Part shown: positions 1 to 7,565 of the stretch, one piece after another
Layout of the letters: each line of letters begins with the position of its first letter
Position numbering within the stretch: position 1 is the first letter of the stretch
Origin: Chitinophagaceae bacterium
Lineage (GTDB): Bacteria > Bacteroidota > Bacteroidia > Chitinophagales > Chitinophagaceae
NCBI GenBank assembly: GCA_014379345.1
Contig: JACMLY010000019.1
Location: 1-55,763 of the forward strand
DNA: 55,763 bases
Direction: 5' to 3'
Position numbers and translations under genes: made by a program
The notes under the pieces: generated by a model
Databases searched by the model: none
What the model was told of the DNA's origin: nothing
What the model saw: only the letters and a program-made list of their open reading frames with translations

Positions 1-158
1 GCATATGCCTTGTGAAAATAGTTAAGTTTGTCTGCCACTTCCTCCGGCATCTCACCGCCGCCTTCTTCATGGCCAATGAACCAGAATCTGGCATGCCACG
101 ATCCATATCCATAAAAGTGATCGATCCAGTGGCGTAGGGCTTCTTCTTTAATAAGCAT
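1..158 (-). CDS. Conserved hypothetical protein, N-terminal fragment (cut by window edge)
   Basis: The reverse strand from an ATG at 158-156 is open to the window edge and gives 52 residues beginning MLIKEEALRHWIDHFYGYGS. It is rich in aromatic residues and contains FWFIGHEEGGGEMPEE. A 'FYGYG ... WFIG-EEGGG' N-terminus is a pattern I associate with a family of uncharacterised bacterial proteins, sometimes compared with the uracil-DNA-glycosylase fold. That link is recollection, not proof. No catalytic assignment is possible from this fragment. The gene points out of the window, and its start is followed by a REP-like palindrome at 181-253. Confidence 0.6.
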   Translation of the reverse strand, partial: MLIKEEALRHWIDHFYGYGSWHARFWFIGHEEGGGEMPEEVADKLNYFHKAY

Positions 159-180
159 TGGATGGGAAAGATAGTGGAAA

Positions 181-253
181 GGCACAAGCTACAGGCCCCG
201 GCATTAAGCAATTTTTTTTTCGACTTTCATTGCCGGGGACTGTAGCTTGCGCC
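181..253. repeat. REP-like palindromic element (copy A)
   Basis: Two 23-nt arms (181-203 and 231-253) are inverted copies differing at 2 positions, separated by a 27-nt T-rich loop. The arms contain the CAAGCTACAGGCCCCGG core. Closely related sequence recurs at 6546-6682 and, degraded, at 781-844, so this is a dispersed family rather than a gene-specific terminator. It lies between the edge gene and the DinB-like pseudogene. Confidence 0.75.
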
Positions 254-310
254 AGTGTTGGGGAATTTATGAATTCAGGGTAAGTAATTTTACAGTTAAA
301 TATTATTGTT

Positions 311-754
311 ATGTTGAATAGTATATTGGCAAATTTTTATGAGAGAGACATCCGTAAGCTGATCGAAGAAGTTAACTTATTTAGAAATGAAGAAGACCTG
401 TGGAGAACTCATGGGTCTGTGAAGAACTCAGGTGGCAATCTTGTATTACATATCATTGGCGGCACGAATCATTTAATCGGAGCTACACTTGCACAAACCG
501 GATATGTTAGCAACCGCGAGCAGGAATTTATCAGGAAAGGCGTGGAAAGATAAGTTCTCGTGGCTCAGCTGGAAGAACTTATTCCAATGATCAACAAAAC
601 GGTGAACGCGCTCACTCCCGGGCAGTTGGAGGCTGAATACCCGCTCATTTTCGACGATATGAAAACTTCTAACAGCTACGTGTGGCTGCAGTTGTTGATT
701 CATTTAAATTATCATCTCGGACAGGTAAATTATCTCCGCCGCATTTTTGACTAA
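311..754 (+). pseudogene. DinB/DUF1572-like protein interrupted by an in-frame stop
   Basis: The reading frame from ATG 311 runs 80 codons to TAA at 551-553, then stays open in the same frame to TAA 752-754. The two halves join into one DinB-superfamily-like four-helix protein of about 147 residues. The first half contains NLVLHIIGGTNHLIGATLA, with a metal-site-type His. The second half contains LLIHLNYHLGQVNYLRRIF, with the C-terminal His pair typical of DinB/YfiT folds. A single AAA to TAA change (Lys to stop) would explain the break. Such proteins are usually metal-dependent thiol-transferase-like or unknown. It could be a recent pseudogene, a sequencing error, or two peptides that associate. 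An internal GTG at 560 could restart translation. Confidence 0.7.
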
Positions 755-780
755 GCTGGTAAGGATTTTCCCTCAGACTT

Positions 781-844
781 CGCAGGCTTAAGGCCGGGCT
801 GCATGAAGATTCACAAATCATCGTTCGCCCGGCTCAAGCTTGCG
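781..844. repeat. Degraded REP-like palindrome (copy C)
   Basis: Imperfect inverted arms 781-798 and 828-844 (CGCAGGCTTAAGGCCGGG against CGCAAGCTTGAGCCGGG after reverse complement) resemble the 181-253 and 6546-6682 elements. The element overlaps the 3' end of the minus-strand DoxX-like gene and so supplies that protein's last residues and stop codon. Confidence 0.5.
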
Positions 845-1611
845 CGAGCATTGTTTGAATATGGATACAGAACTGCTATTCCAATAAATGCCAGGCATTG
901 CAGTACGCTTGTCCATTCATTTCCATTATCGGCGCGCGGGGCTACAATAGCTCTTGGAATATGTAATACGATCAGCCATATGAACAGCATTGCTCCCAAC
1001 AGCAGACTAATAGCGCGGGGTTTGAAGTTTAAGAAAACAGCAAGACCGGAACCGATCAGGGCTATACCGCCAAAATATGTCCAGAATAGCTGACCGGGTA
1101 TCCAGGACGGTACAAGTGTTTTCACAAAATCAGCATATAGAAAATGATCAATACCGAAGATGATCAGCATGAGGGCAAAAAAATACTTGCCGCAAAGAGC
1201 CATTTTTTCAATACTACTTATAAGTCGATTGTTTTTTGTATCCGGATAAAGGGTTGAAATGATGAAAGCTCCACCGGAAAGAGCCAATAGTTTTAAGGCA
1301 TCTGTCCAGGCCCCGAGGATGCCTGGATTATTTGTTAGCCTGTTTGGAAGATGTCCGATAATAACAAATAGCAATAATAATAAGCCAAGAAAAAGAGAAA
1401 TGGTTTTCACATTTTGAATAATCGCAATGCAAATCCCGGCAACGATCAATACCGCCCCGGTCAGGTACACCAGAAAATGGAGGTTCTGTGTGGCTTCCGG
1501 GGGAATGGGTAGTAATACTGGTCTAAATCCCGGATATATAAAATGTAATACTCCAATACCTGCGATACCGAGGCCAAAAAAAATTTTACCAATTGATTTT
1601 AGTTGTTGCAT
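811..1611 (-). CDS. DoxX-like membrane protein with internal duplication
   Basis: This 266-residue, very hydrophobic protein has about eight predicted membrane segments. Residues roughly 5-125 and 140-250 read as two copies of the same four-helix unit. Each begins with a G-K-x-F-F-(G/A)-L-type helix and a 'GI-HF-Y--F---L-P' motif (GIGVLHFIYPGFRPVLLP, then GIDHFLYADFVKTLVP), followed by a 'GA-L-(I/A)-SG' type helix. This matches DoxX/DoxD-like proteins, usually about 130 residues, of unclear redox or membrane role. The start ATG at 1611 is preceded by AAAGGA. The C-terminus runs into a REP-like palindrome, suggesting its tail was altered by that element. It is divergent from the oxidoreductase at 1843. 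Confidence 0.75.
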   Translation of the reverse strand: MQQLKSIGKIFFGLGIAGIGVLHFIYPGFRPVLLPIPPEATQNLHFLVYLTGAVLIVAGICIAIIQNVKTISLFLGLLLLLFVIIGHLPNRLTNNPGILGAWTDALKLLALSGGAFIISTLYPDTKNNRLISSIEKMALCGKYFFALMLIIFGIDHFLYADFVKTLVPSWIPGQLFWTYFGGIALIGSGLAVFLNFKPRAISLLLGAMLFIWLIVLHIPRAIVAPRADNGNEWTSVLQCLAFIGIAVLYPYSNNARASLSRANDDL

Positions 1612-1672
1612 TCCTTTAAAACTTAGTATAAGTTAACGGTAATCTCTAAAATGCCGGAAATTAATATTGTCA

Positions 1673-1687
1673 GGATAACCGTTATCC
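1673..1687. promoter_or_regulatory. Palindrome in divergent promoter region (candidate operator)
   Basis: GGATAAC-C-GTTATCC is a perfect 7+1+7 palindrome. It sits 62 nt upstream of the divergent DoxX-like start and 155 nt upstream of the oxidoreductase start, a typical location for a shared regulator site. No cognate regulator is visible nearby. Confidence 0.35.
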
Positions 1688-1842
1688 ATAATGGACTTTG
1701 TGGTGAAACTTTGATCGGCCGCTCAAATATCAGGAAACGGTTTCTGATAATCCACCCAAATACTATTCAAAGAAAACACAAAGGTCAATAAGAAGTTATA
1801 AAATGACGCCAGCGGTAAAAAAAAATACAAGAACTTTAAAAA

Positions 1843-2736
1843 ATGAAAGATAAAAAAATTGGATGGATTGGTACCGGTATAATGGGTAATCCAATGGCCA
1901 AACACCTGTTGAATGCAGGATACAAATTGAATGTGTATAATCGTACCAGACAAAAAGCAGAAGACTTGATTGACATGGGTGCTGCCTGGTATGATACTCC
2001 CGCTGATATTGCTGCAAACTCCGAAGTGATCATCACGATGATCGGTTTTCCAAAAGACGTGGAGGAATGTTATTTTGGAGATCGGGGGATATTCAGACAA
2101 CTTAAGAAGGGAACGATTTTAATTGATATGACCACCACCAAACCCAGTCTTGCCGTAAAAATATCTGAAGAGGCAGAAAGGGCAGAAGCAGTATTCATCG
2201 ATGCACCTGTTTCCGGTGGGCAAGTAGGCGCCGTCAATGCATCGCTATCCATTATGATCGGGGGCAAAAAAGAAGTGGTTGATTCGGCACTGCCCTTGTT
2301 CCAGGTATTGGGAAAAAATATGGTATTCCAGGGAAAGGCGGGTGCTGGTCAACATACAAAAATGTGTAACCAGATCACCATCGCCGGAACAATGATTGGA
2401 GTCTGCGAAGGTCTTATCTATGGAGTAAAAGCCGGCCTGGATTTGAATACCATGTTAGAATCCATCACTAAAGGAGCCGCCGCTTGCTGGACCCTTGATG
2501 TACTCGCCCCAAAAGTTGTAAAAGGTGATTTTTCACCAGGATTTTCCGTGGATAATTTTGTAAAAGACCTTACCATCGCGCTTGAAGAAGCAGAAGCAAT
2601 GAAATTATCATTACCAGGCCTGGCATTGGTAAAACAATTATACTTAAGTATCCAGGCAATGGACAAAGGTTCATCGGGCACACAGGTTTTATACCTCGCA
2701 CTGAAAAGACTGGCAAACATGGATCAGAATTCTTAA
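1843..2736 (+). CDS. NAD(P)-dependent beta-hydroxyacid dehydrogenase (3-hydroxyisobutyrate dehydrogenase / GLYR family)
   Basis: This 297-residue protein is full length for the family. The N-terminal Rossmann motif GTGIMG lies at residues 10-15, with the NRT loop after the second strand (33-35), suggesting NADP preference as in GLYR/tartronate semialdehyde reductases. The substrate motif DAPVSGG is at 120-126, and the catalytic-Lys motif GAGQHTKMCNQ has Lys at about 173 and Asn/Gln at 176-177. The C-terminal all-helical domain is present. Family members reversibly oxidise 3-hydroxyacids such as 3-hydroxyisobutyrate, tartronate semialdehyde or succinic semialdehyde in the cytoplasm. The substrate cannot be chosen here because no pathway neighbours are present. 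It is a single gene, convergent with the small DoxX gene. Confidence 0.9.
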   Translation: MKDKKIGWIGTGIMGNPMAKHLLNAGYKLNVYNRTRQKAEDLIDMGAAWYDTPADIAANSEVIITMIGFPKDVEECYFGDRGIFRQLKKGTILIDMTTTKPSLAVKISEEAERAEAVFIDAPVSGGQVGAVNASLSIMIGGKKEVVDSALPLFQVLGKNMVFQGKAGAGQHTKMCNQITIAGTMIGVCEGLIYGVKAGLDLNTMLESITKGAAACWTLDVLAPKVVKGDFSPGFSVDNFVKDLTIALEEAEAMKLSLPGLALVKQLYLSIQAMDKGSSGTQVLYLALKRLANMDQNS

Positions 2737-2803
2737 TACGCCGCTGATTGAAATGACATGAACGCAAATAGAAAAAACGCAAAGGCGGGGAGTCAGGTTC
2801 AAG

Positions 2804-3181
2804 CTATCTAATCATCGGCAAGTATTTTTGTCGATTTTCAATCATCACCCATACAAGCACGGCAAACAGCGCAAGGGCTATCGGCAGTCCCGATGGAGCT
2901 ATTGTTAAATGGGTTAGCAGGATTCCCACCATCACAGGAAAGATGATGATAGCGCCGAGTGCCCTGTATTTATTGGTGATAAAAAGCGCACCTCCGATAA
3001 TTTCGGCAACTGCAATCAATGGCATCAGCCAGCTAATCGCCATCATCGCTGTAAACACCTTCATCATGTTTTCCGGCATGTCTTTGGGTGGCGGCATGTA
3101 ATTAAAAAATTTATTCAGCCCCGCATTGATGAACATCAATCCAAAAAGAAGACTTACTACAAATAGAATTTTCTTTTTCAT
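2804..3181 (-). CDS. DoxX family membrane protein
   Basis: This 125-residue protein has four predicted membrane helices and the DoxX opening 'FVVSLLFGLMFINAGLNKFF', in which G-x-N-K-F is the family signature. It is the normal single-unit length, in contrast to the duplicated homologue at 811-1611. DoxX proteins are inner-membrane proteins of poorly defined function, linked in some organisms to oxidative stress or thiol metabolism. It is monocistronic and starts at ATG 3181. The 636-bp region upstream (3182-3817) carries the long inverted repeat. Confidence 0.8.
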   Translation of the reverse strand: MKKKILFVVSLLFGLMFINAGLNKFFNYMPPPKDMPENMMKVFTAMMAISWLMPLIAVAEIIGGALFITNKYRALGAIIIFPVMVGILLTHLTIAPSGLPIALALFAVLVWVMIENRQKYLPMIR

Positions 3182-3817
3182 ATTTTATGATTTTTAGGAT
3201 TTAGTGGTACAAACTTCTACTAAATTTTCGTAAAGGAGCGGGGTGAATACGACATTCTAAGGGGTGAAACAGGAAAGGTCTCTTATTCTTCAATTGTTTT
3301 AGATGGAATTCCTGTGTGATCGCAAAACGAAGAAGAATCGTGTTTTCGAAGTAATTTCTGGTTAGGACCACCCAACCCTGGCGCGAGTATGCGGCCTGGC
3401 CCTGTGCGATGGCGTACTCGTGCCTCTTACTATAACAGAGAGTACATTAATAGGTGGATTAGTCCTTTTTTTCCGGGGTAATCTCTTGCACAACCATATA
3501 AATAATCTGCCTGCTTTTCACAATCCCAAAAAATGCAGGATTGTAATGCGAAGAAGCCGGTAAGGAATATCACTTTAATTTATGTGCCTACGCGAAAGCA
3601 AGAGGCACGAGTACGCCATCGCACCGAGCCAGGCCGCATACTCGCGCCAGGGTCGGGGCATACTCGCGCCAGGGCAGGGCATTGTGTTGGCATTGCTCAT
3701 TTAACAGAACCCGCTTCCGTTTCCAACACAAAATATTTTTCCGGTCAATTGCATTTGAGCCTTCTGGTTTGTATCTTACCGCCGGCTTTTAACCCTGGCT
3801 TCGACCCCTATTCCCGA
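3182..3817. other. Gene-free region with long inverted repeat upstream of the PKD/T9SS gene
   Basis: No convincing gene is seen here. The main content is a 54-bp inverted repeat (arms 3375-3428 and 3600-3653), plus an extra direct copy of part of the right arm at 3657-3676. The frame of the downstream PKD gene happens to stay open back to 3533, but that part is built from the repeat arm and is low-complexity, Arg-rich and unlike a leader sequence, so I do not treat it as coding. Confidence 0.6.
3375..3653. repeat. 54-bp inverted repeat flanking a 171-bp spacer
   Basis: The left arm 3375-3428 and right arm 3600-3653 are reverse complements at 52 of 54 positions. Both are markedly GC-richer than their surroundings and contain ATGCGGCCTGG / CCAGGCCGCAT cores. 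The spacer 3429-3599 is AT-rich. A 17-18 nt portion of the right arm (CATACTCGCGCCAGGG) is repeated directly at about 3658-3674. The structure could be an invertible (phase-variable) promoter segment, a small palindromic mobile element, or a very strong hairpin. No recombinase gene is visible in the window. Confidence 0.85.
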
Positions 3818-6511
3818 ATGAAGTATTTGACCCTATGCCTCCTGGCGTGTATTTATACTATTGCGATGATGGCACAATGTCCACCCAACCTTGATTTTGA
3901 GGAAGGGTCGCTGGCTAATTGGCAATGCATGGTGGGCAACACCACTTCAAACGGTATCGATAAAAATTATATTAATCTTTCTAATTCCGCTCCTCTGACT
4001 GGCAGGCACGAGATCATTTCGGGCTCCAGTGCCATCCAGAAAGACCCTTTCGGAAATTTTCCAACCCTTTGCCCATATGGCGGCAAGTATTCGGTGAAAC
4101 TTGGCAATGAAAACAGCGGCGCAGAAGCCGAAGGCATATCTTATACATTCACTATTCCATCTAACATCGATACCCTGACATTCACCTATTTTTATGCGGT
4201 TGTTTTCCAGGACCCCCGCCATGATGCGTTCGATCAGCCAAGATTTTTTGTAACCGCTTACGATGTACTAACGGGGGATGTGATCAACTGCGCTTCGTAT
4301 GATTATGTATCTACCGCCAGCCTTCCGGGTTTTACGGTTTCAAAAGTCAACTCTGAGGTTTTGTTTAAGAATTGGTCGCCGGTATCGTTACAGTTTTTTG
4401 GGTTGAATGGCAGAGAAGTTCGCCTGGAATTTAAAACCGCCGATTGTACTTTAGGCGGCCATTTCGGTTATGCGTATCTGGATGTAGGAACCGCTTGTTC
4501 AAACATCCTGGCTACCGCTCCCTATTGCGCGGAAACGAATTCTTTGATCCTTAACGCGCCTTATGGGTTTAAAGATTATACCTGGTATTCCCAGGATTAT
4601 TCCACCATCGTAGGAACCGGTCAGTCGATTACTTTCAGTCCGCCTCCCGCAACCACGGGAAGCTACTTTGTTGACATGGTACCTTATCCCGGATTCGGCT
4701 GTCGCGACACCGCTTCAGCCACCGTGAAACCATTGCCGGTTCCGCCCCGCCCGACAGTCGATTCAAATTTCTTTTGCCAATTTCAATCACCTCAACCACT
4801 AACCGCCGTTTCTCTTCCGGATCACGACTTGCTGTGGTATCAGAATCCAACAGGTGGCATTCCTTCCGACGCGCCGCCCATTTTATTTACCCATACTGTC
4901 GACACCTTCGAATACTATGTGTCACAAAAAAAATTGTTTGGCTGCGAGAGTTTCAGAGTCAATCAAACTGCAATCGTAAGACCAACCCCTTCCGCTTTAT
5001 TCAGCGTGAATGATCCTGTGCAGTGTGAAAAGGGAAACGAATTTTCATTTATCAACTCCTCTACTAATTTAAGTGATCCGAAATTTTTGTGGGACTTTGG
5101 GGATGGCTCTATGGATTCTTCCGGGGCTGCCATCGTAAATCATTCGTATACTAACTATGGATACTTTACTGTAAAGCTCCTCGCTTTAAATCAACCGGCA
5201 TGCAGCAACGAAATGATCTCCACCGTTCGTGTTATGCCTAAACCCGTTGCCGCGTTTGATGGGCCATCAGTGATCTGCGACCAGGATCTGGGCGTTTCAT
5301 TTACAGACAGATCTTATGTTCCTTCGGGGCTGGGAGTGATCAGCAATTGGAGTTGGAACGTGGATGGTACGCATTACTCCTCCAGGGTGCTGCCTCAAAT
5401 TACCGTTCGACATGGCGGATCGCTGCCAATAAGTCTTTTGGTAACTACCACTGATGGATGCAATTCGGATACGTTGAAAAAATCGTTGCCTGTACGACAT
5501 AAGCCTGTGGCCGCGTTTGACTATAAAAATGCATTGTGTGAAAATGAAATAGTAAAATTTAATGATCTTTCTCATATTCCTTCCGGCCTGAATGACGAAT
5601 TCATTAATAAATGGACCTGGGTATTTGACGGAGCCAATTCGTCGGTGGACCAACGGCCGGCACATTATTTCGGACCGGGCCAACACCAGGCGCGGCTCGT
5701 GGTTACTACAAATTATGGCTGTGTGAGCCAGGTAGAACAAAAAGACTTTACCGTCAACCCAAAACCTTCCGTCGCATTATCAATCAATGATTCCTGTGTG
5801 TACAAAGACATATTTTATTCGGCCCGCGACCTACTGAATAATGTCAGCAACTGGTATTGGGATTTTGGAAACGGCTTAATGAAAGGAGGCAATATTGTTA
5901 CTAAGAAATTTGCATTGGAGGGAAACCAGCCTTTTACTTTAATCACGGAAACAGCCAAAGGATGTAAAGACACGATCAACCGCGCATTCACCATTTACGA
6001 TAACGATTCATTTGCCGGCGGCGATACCATTGTAGCGAAAAATCAGCCCATATTCCTGGATGCAAGGGGTGGGAAAGATGTTACCTACAAATGGTCGCCC
6101 ACAGCAGGATTGAACAATCCGAACATAGAAAAGCCGGTAGCCACCCTTGACCGTGACATCGAATATACATTGTACTCAATCACCAACAAAGGATGCGAAC
6201 AAACGAACAATATTTTTATCAAACGATATTCGGGGGCAGAGATCTATATTCCAAATGCCTTCACTCCGAACGGCGACGGCAGGAACGATGTACTGAAAGT
6301 GCTTCCCATAGGGTATAGATCATTTGATTTTATGGCGGTGTATAACCGCTATGGCCAGCAAGTTTATATCACCCACGATTGGCGCAAGGGCTGGGATGGA
6401 ACAGTCGGCGGCGTTAAGCAGGATGCAGGCAATTATGTGGTGGCAACTAAAATGACAGACTACGATGGAAATGTGATGGTACGCAGGGGAAATGTGATAT
6501 TGCTGAGGTGA
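3818..6511 (+). CDS. Secreted PKD-domain protein with type IX secretion (gliding-motility-associated) C-terminal domain
   Basis: This 897-residue protein starts at ATG 3818, chosen because it opens a clean signal peptide (MKYLTLCLLACIYTIAMMAQ) whereas upstream codons are repeat-derived. After cleavage come an N-terminal region with NLDFEEGSLANWQC (about 26-200, lectin/MAM-like), an Ig-like stretch (about 305-390), and at least three PKD-type repeats from about 395 with FLWDFGDGS, NWSWNVDG, KWTWVFDG and NWYWDFGNG cores. The end (about 810-897) is IPNAFTPNGDGRNDVLK ... YNRYGQQVY ... GWDGTVGG ... GNYVV, the CHU_C / T9SS type B sorting domain. The protein is therefore expected to cross the outer membrane by T9SS and to be surface-bound or released, acting as an adhesin or scaffold. 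No enzymatic domain is recognised. Confidence 0.88.
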   Translation: MKYLTLCLLACIYTIAMMAQCPPNLDFEEGSLANWQCMVGNTTSNGIDKNYINLSNSAPLTGRHEIISGSSAIQKDPFGNFPTLCPYGGKYSVKLGNENSGAEAEGISYTFTIPSNIDTLTFTYFYAVVFQDPRHDAFDQPRFFVTAYDVLTGDVINCASYDYVSTASLPGFTVSKVNSEVLFKNWSPVSLQFFGLNGREVRLEFKTADCTLGGHFGYAYLDVGTACSNILATAPYCAETNSLILNAPYGFKDYTWYSQDYSTIVGTGQSITFSPPPATTGSYFVDMVPYPGFGCRDTASATVKPLPVPPRPTVDSNFFCQFQSPQPLTAVSLPDHDLLWYQNPTGGIPSDAPPILFTHTVDTFEYYVSQKKLFGCESFRVNQTAIVRPTPSALFSVNDPVQCEKGNEFSFINSSTNLSDPKFLWDFGDGSMDSSGAAIVNHSYTNYGYFTVKLLALNQPACSNEMISTVRVMPKPVAAFDGPSVICDQDLGVSFTDRSYVPSGLGVISNWSWNVDGTHYSSRVLPQITVRHGGSLPISLLVTTTDGCNSDTLKKSLPVRHKPVAAFDYKNALCENEIVKFNDLSHIPSGLNDEFINKWTWVFDGANSSVDQRPAHYFGPGQHQARLVVTTNYGCVSQVEQKDFTVNPKPSVALSINDSCVYKDIFYSARDLLNNVSNWYWDFGNGLMKGGNIVTKKFALEGNQPFTLITETAKGCKDTINRAFTIYDNDSFAGGDTIVAKNQPIFLDARGGKDVTYKWSPTAGLNNPNIEKPVATLDRDIEYTLYSITNKGCEQTNNIFIKRYSGAEIYIPNAFTPNGDGRNDVLKVLPIGYRSFDFMAVYNRYGQQVYITHDWRKGWDGTVGGVKQDAGNYVVATKMTDYDGNVMVRRGNVILLR

Positions 6512-6812
6512 CCCGTTTTTTATCTGGAATTATTCCCCTCCCTGCCACCACTCTGGCGCAAGCTTAAGACCCCGGCATTAGGATTGTTTTTTTAAAACTT
6601 TCACCACTCCGGCGCAAGCTTAAGGCCCCGGCATTAGGATTATTTTTTTAAATTTTCATTTCCGGGGCCTGTAGCTTGTGCCTTCTGTCGTCTTGCGCCC
6701 AATAGCGTCTTACGCCCGGATCTGGCGTAATCTTGAGGACGGATTGCATGATGATTCACCAATTGCATCCTGGCGCCCGGCCTGTGGTTTATTTTTATTA
6801 TTTTTACGGCAA
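6512..6812. repeat. REP-like element cluster (copy B), tandem plus palindrome
   Basis: Two direct copies with a 56-bp period begin at 6546 and 6602 (CACCACTCNGGCGCAAGCTTAAG-CCCCGGCATTAGGATT). The second is closed by an inverted arm to 6682 (CCGGGGCCTGTAGCTTGTGCC), giving the same stem sequence as the element at 181-253. Further degraded arms follow to about 6780. The region lies between the PKD gene and the kinase-like gene and contains no credible ORF of its own. Confidence 0.75.
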
Positions 6813-7475
6813 ATGTTTTCTGATGATACCAGACTCAAAATTGAAAATATCACTCAAGGAATTATCATCCAGGGGCAGCAAGATAATTGCACGGCAATCA
6901 GGAATCTCCTTTGCGCAGGCTTCCCAACAAGTACAACGGTTAAAACAGACTTCGAAGGTAAAGCAATCATCAAAAAAGAGCAGGCCAAGTGCCTAGAGAA
7001 CTATAGCAAGAAAAATAACTTATGGGTCGCTGATCTTCCAACTGAGGATAGGTACTTAACCAGAGGCGGTGAAGCACGAATATACCTTCATGAGGATGGC
7101 ATGAATGTAATTAAGTTAAATGATTCAGTGTACTATGCTACATGGCTGGAGTTTTTTAATAGCATTCTTTTGCACAATCTTATATTTGAAAATACTTCCT
7201 ACATTCTTCTCGGATTGACAAAACAAGATGATGTACTATATGCTGTGCTGCAACAACCGTTCATTACTTCAGATGCGCAGGCGGAACTTGAGGATATAAA
7301 AAAATTACTGGAGTTTAATGGCTTTAATAACACCAAAAGGAATGATTACTTACACAAGGACTTAGGTTTAATCCTCGAGGATATGCACGACGAAAACATT
7401 ATTGTTAACTCAGAAACATTATTTTTTATTGATACGGTATTTTATACAGTAAGCCACAATCCTGGTCTTAGATAA
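6813..7475 (+). CDS. Putative polyvalent-protein kinase-fold protein
   Basis: This 220-residue protein starts at ATG 6813; the upstream open frame is REP sequence, so later starts are preferred. Its pattern fits the small kinase-like domain known from polyvalent proteins of phages and conjugative elements. It has a strand with GGEARIYL, a putative ATP-site Lys in GMNVIKLND, then YYATWLEFFNSILLHN, VLQQPFI and SDAQAELEDIKKLL. The catalytic-loop-like GLILEDMHDENIIV carries Asp and Asn in the HxxxxN position. A metal-site Asp follows in FIDTVFY. Core residues look intact, so it may be an active kinase or phosphotransferase; the target is unknown. Standalone copies occur in Bacteroidota chromosomes. 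No phage or conjugation genes are nearby, so mobility is not supported here. Confidence 0.65.
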   Translation: MFSDDTRLKIENITQGIIIQGQQDNCTAIRNLLCAGFPTSTTVKTDFEGKAIIKKEQAKCLENYSKKNNLWVADLPTEDRYLTRGGEARIYLHEDGMNVIKLNDSVYYATWLEFFNSILLHNLIFENTSYILLGLTKQDDVLYAVLQQPFITSDAQAELEDIKKLLEFNGFNNTKRNDYLHKDLGLILEDMHDENIIVNSETLFFIDTVFYTVSHNPGLR

Positions 7476-7565
7476 AAAACGATTACTGAAATAACATTGT
7501 AGTTATAAACTATAATCGTTAACTGAGAACGAATGGAGATATTAATAACATCCTGAAAAATTAAT

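Noticed and set aside
3533..3817. N-terminal extension of the PKD protein (open frame from ATG 3533)
   Set aside because: It is Arg-rich, mostly encoded by the inverted-repeat arm, and would bury the clear signal peptide starting at 3818.
6678..6812. Upstream extension of the kinase-like gene
   Set aside because: It is encoded by REP-like repeat sequence, and the conserved part begins after ATG 6813.
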